Origin: an uncultured Nostocoides sp.
Lineage (GTDB): Bacteria > Actinomycetota > Actinomycetes > Actinomycetales > Dermatophilaceae
Length of the DNA: 7,920 nt
Assembly (NCBI GenBank): GCA_936931335.1
Contig: CAKZIH010000120.1
Span: forward strand, 1-7,920
Direction: 5' to 3'
The position numbers and the translations under genes are program-made. Shown here piece after piece: positions 7,431-7,920 of the stretch (positions are counted from its first letter, which is position 1; each line of letters starts with the position of its first letter). The notes below the pieces were generated by a model. That model was not told where the DNA came from. It saw only the letters and a list, made by a program, of their open reading frames with translations, and searched no databases.

Positions 7431-7435
7431 CTCCT
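7431..7435 (-). promoter_or_regulatory. Ribosome binding site of the MFS transporter
   Basis: AGGAG on the reverse strand is 6 bases upstream of the ATG at 7424 and decides that start. The site lies 2 bases from the foot of a hairpin at 7438-7460, so its accessibility may depend on that structure. Confidence 0.7.
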
Positions 7436-7437
7436 AA

Positions 7438-7460
7438 CGCTCGGGGTGAGAACCCCAGCG
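7438..7460 (-). promoter_or_regulatory. Bulged hairpin in the leader of the transporter mRNA
   Basis: The reverse-strand RNA can fold as CGCT-GGGGT, loop UCUC, ACCCC-G-AGCG: nine base pairs with one bulged G. It ends 2 bases before the transporter's AGGAG. It does not match guanidine riboswitches that I know: there is no ACGR-type loop as in guanidine-II, and it is too small for guanidine-I. A role in translation or mRNA stability is inference only. Confidence 0.35.
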
Positions 7461-7503
7461 TGGGCGCATCGGCACATCGGCGGAGAGGGACCGGATGCTC
7501 AAC

Positions 7504-7533
7504 ATCGTCGAGATCCCTTGTGCAAACGCACAA
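7504..7533 (-). promoter_or_regulatory. Possible promoter of the transporter/ureohydrolase operon
   Basis: On the reverse strand TTGTGC (7533-7528) is followed after 18 bases by GACGAT (7509-7504), which keeps the key A and final T of a -10 box but is otherwise poor. It would give a leader of about 70 bases that contains the hairpin at 7438-7460. Its -35 would be the other arm of the palindrome at 7518-7533. This is a weak prediction. Confidence 0.22.
7518..7533. promoter_or_regulatory. Perfect palindrome, probable operator in the divergent promoter region
   Basis: TTGTGC-AAAC-GCACAA is a perfect 6-4-6 inverted repeat between the divergent transporter and PucR-type genes. A dimeric regulator could bind it. 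It overlaps the apparent -35 and spacer of the regulator promoter, and its other arm offers a -35-like hexamer on the opposite strand. A further half-site-like TTGTG lies at 7548-7552. The natural candidate binder is the adjacent PucR-family protein; this is inferred from position. Confidence 0.45.
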
Positions 7534-7545
7534 TCTCCTTAGCAT
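7518..7545 (+). promoter_or_regulatory. Promoter of the PucR-family gene, likely giving a leaderless mRNA
   Basis: TTGTGC (7518-7523), a 16-base spacer and TAGCAT (7540-7545, fitting TANNNT) form a reasonable sigma-70-type promoter. The start of transcription would fall about 7 bases after the -10 box, at or next to the GTG at 7552. No purine-rich Shine-Dalgarno precedes that GTG, which is consistent with a leaderless message. Confidence 0.42.
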
Positions 7546-7551
7546 CTTTGT

Positions 7552-7920
7552 GTGCCCATCACCGTCCGCGATCTGGTCGCGATGCCCCACCTGAACCTCA
7601 CGGTGCTGTCCGACGGGGGCGGCCTCGACGGTGCGGTGACGTGGACGCATACGAGCGATATCCCCGAGCCATGGCGCTGGATCGCCGACGGCGAACTATT
7701 GATGACCAATGGCGCGTGCGTGCCCGCAGCAGCCGCCGGGCAGGTGGAGCTGGTCAAGCAGCTCGCCCGCCGCGGATGCTCCGGACTCGCGATCGGCAGT
7801 GAAATGTATTGCCCCGAGCTCACCCCCGAGATGCTGGCGGCCAGCCGCCGCCTGCACCTGCCAATTCTCGCGATCGCCTTCCCGCTGCCCTTCGTCGCCA
7901 TCTCCCGCGCGGTCGCCGAA
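7552..7920 (+). CDS. PucR-family transcriptional regulator, N-terminal part (cut by window edge)
   Basis: The frame opens at GTG 7552 and runs 123 codons to the right edge. It is bounded upstream by an in-frame TAG at 7540, and no other start codon lies between, so the GTG is the start. The sequence matches the PucR-like N-terminal ligand-sensing domain: ITVRDLVAMPHLNLTVLSDG (residues 3-22), then VTWTHTSDIPEPWRWIADGELLMTNG with the hallmark acidic residue before the W and the GELLM.NG turn, then LARRGCSGLAIG (71-82) and LPILAIAFPLPFVAISRAVAE at the edge. Full members also carry a GGDEF-like middle region and a C-terminal helix-turn-helix, both outside this window. PucR proteins typically regulate nitrogen and purine catabolism; divergence from the transporter/ureohydrolase operon suggests it controls that operon and itself. 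Confidence 0.88.
   Translation, partial: MPITVRDLVAMPHLNLTVLSDGGGLDGAVTWTHTSDIPEPWRWIADGELLMTNGACVPAAAAGQVELVKQLARRGCSGLAIGSEMYCPELTPEMLAASRRLHLPILAIAFPLPFVAISRAVAE

Noticed and set aside
7425..7551. Guanidine riboswitch in the transporter leader
   Set aside because: Expected from the ureohydrolase context, but neither paired ACGR-loop hairpins nor a long ykkC-like structure can be found in these 127 bases; only one UCUC-loop hairpin is present.
7539..7901. 120-codon minus-strand frame opposite the PucR-type gene
   Set aside because: It overlaps both the regulator coding region and its promoter, and its translation has no family features, while the plus-strand frame matches the PucR domain.
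1..7920. CRISPR arrays, insertion sequences, tRNA or rRNA genes, attachment sites
   Set aside because: No repeated spacers, transposase frames, terminal inverted repeats or tRNA-like cloverleaf sequences were noticed; coding density is close to complete.

Overview
The window is compact, very GC-rich DNA with strong third-position G/C bias, frequent stop/start overlaps and several GTG starts. Together with the gene order alr, alpha/beta hydrolase, tsaE, tsaB, rimI, tsaD, this points to an actinomycete (Actinomycetota, for example the Streptomyces/Propionibacteriales type). I cannot name the genus from the sequence alone. No RNA gene, CRISPR array, insertion sequence or phage signature was seen.

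Left block (1-5006, all on the minus strand): a six-gene housekeeping operon read from right to left. It encodes alanine racemase (alr), a membrane-anchored-looking alpha/beta hydrolase, the ATPase TsaE, TsaB, a RimI-type N-acetyltransferase and TsaD, which runs off the left edge. Every junction is a 4-nt overlap, a 1-nt overlap or a direct abutment, so the genes are almost certainly co-transcribed and translationally coupled. TsaB, TsaD and TsaE are the bacterial threonylcarbamoyl transfer machinery that makes t6A37 on ANN-decoding tRNAs. Alr supplies D-alanine for peptidoglycan.

Middle boundary (5007-5109): about 100 bases holding a perfect 8-bp stem-loop directly after the ureohydrolase stop codon, a likely terminator without a U-tract, and a possible -10 box just upstream of alr. 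This separates the two transcription units.

Right block (5110-7920): a small catabolic-looking module. A major facilitator transporter and an agmatinase/guanidinobutyrase-family ureohydrolase form a two-gene minus-strand operon. They are divergent from a PucR-family regulator, truncated by the right edge. The 127-bp divergent region contains a perfect 6-4-6 palindrome (TTGTGC-AAAC-GCACAA). It provides the apparent -35 of the regulator promoter, whose -10 lies 7 bases before a GTG start, so the regulator mRNA is probably leaderless. A bulged hairpin sits just upstream of the transporter's Shine-Dalgarno sequence. The simplest reading is uptake of a guanidino compound, hydrolysis to urea plus an amine, and control by a ligand-responsive PucR protein. 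The actual substrate is not known.
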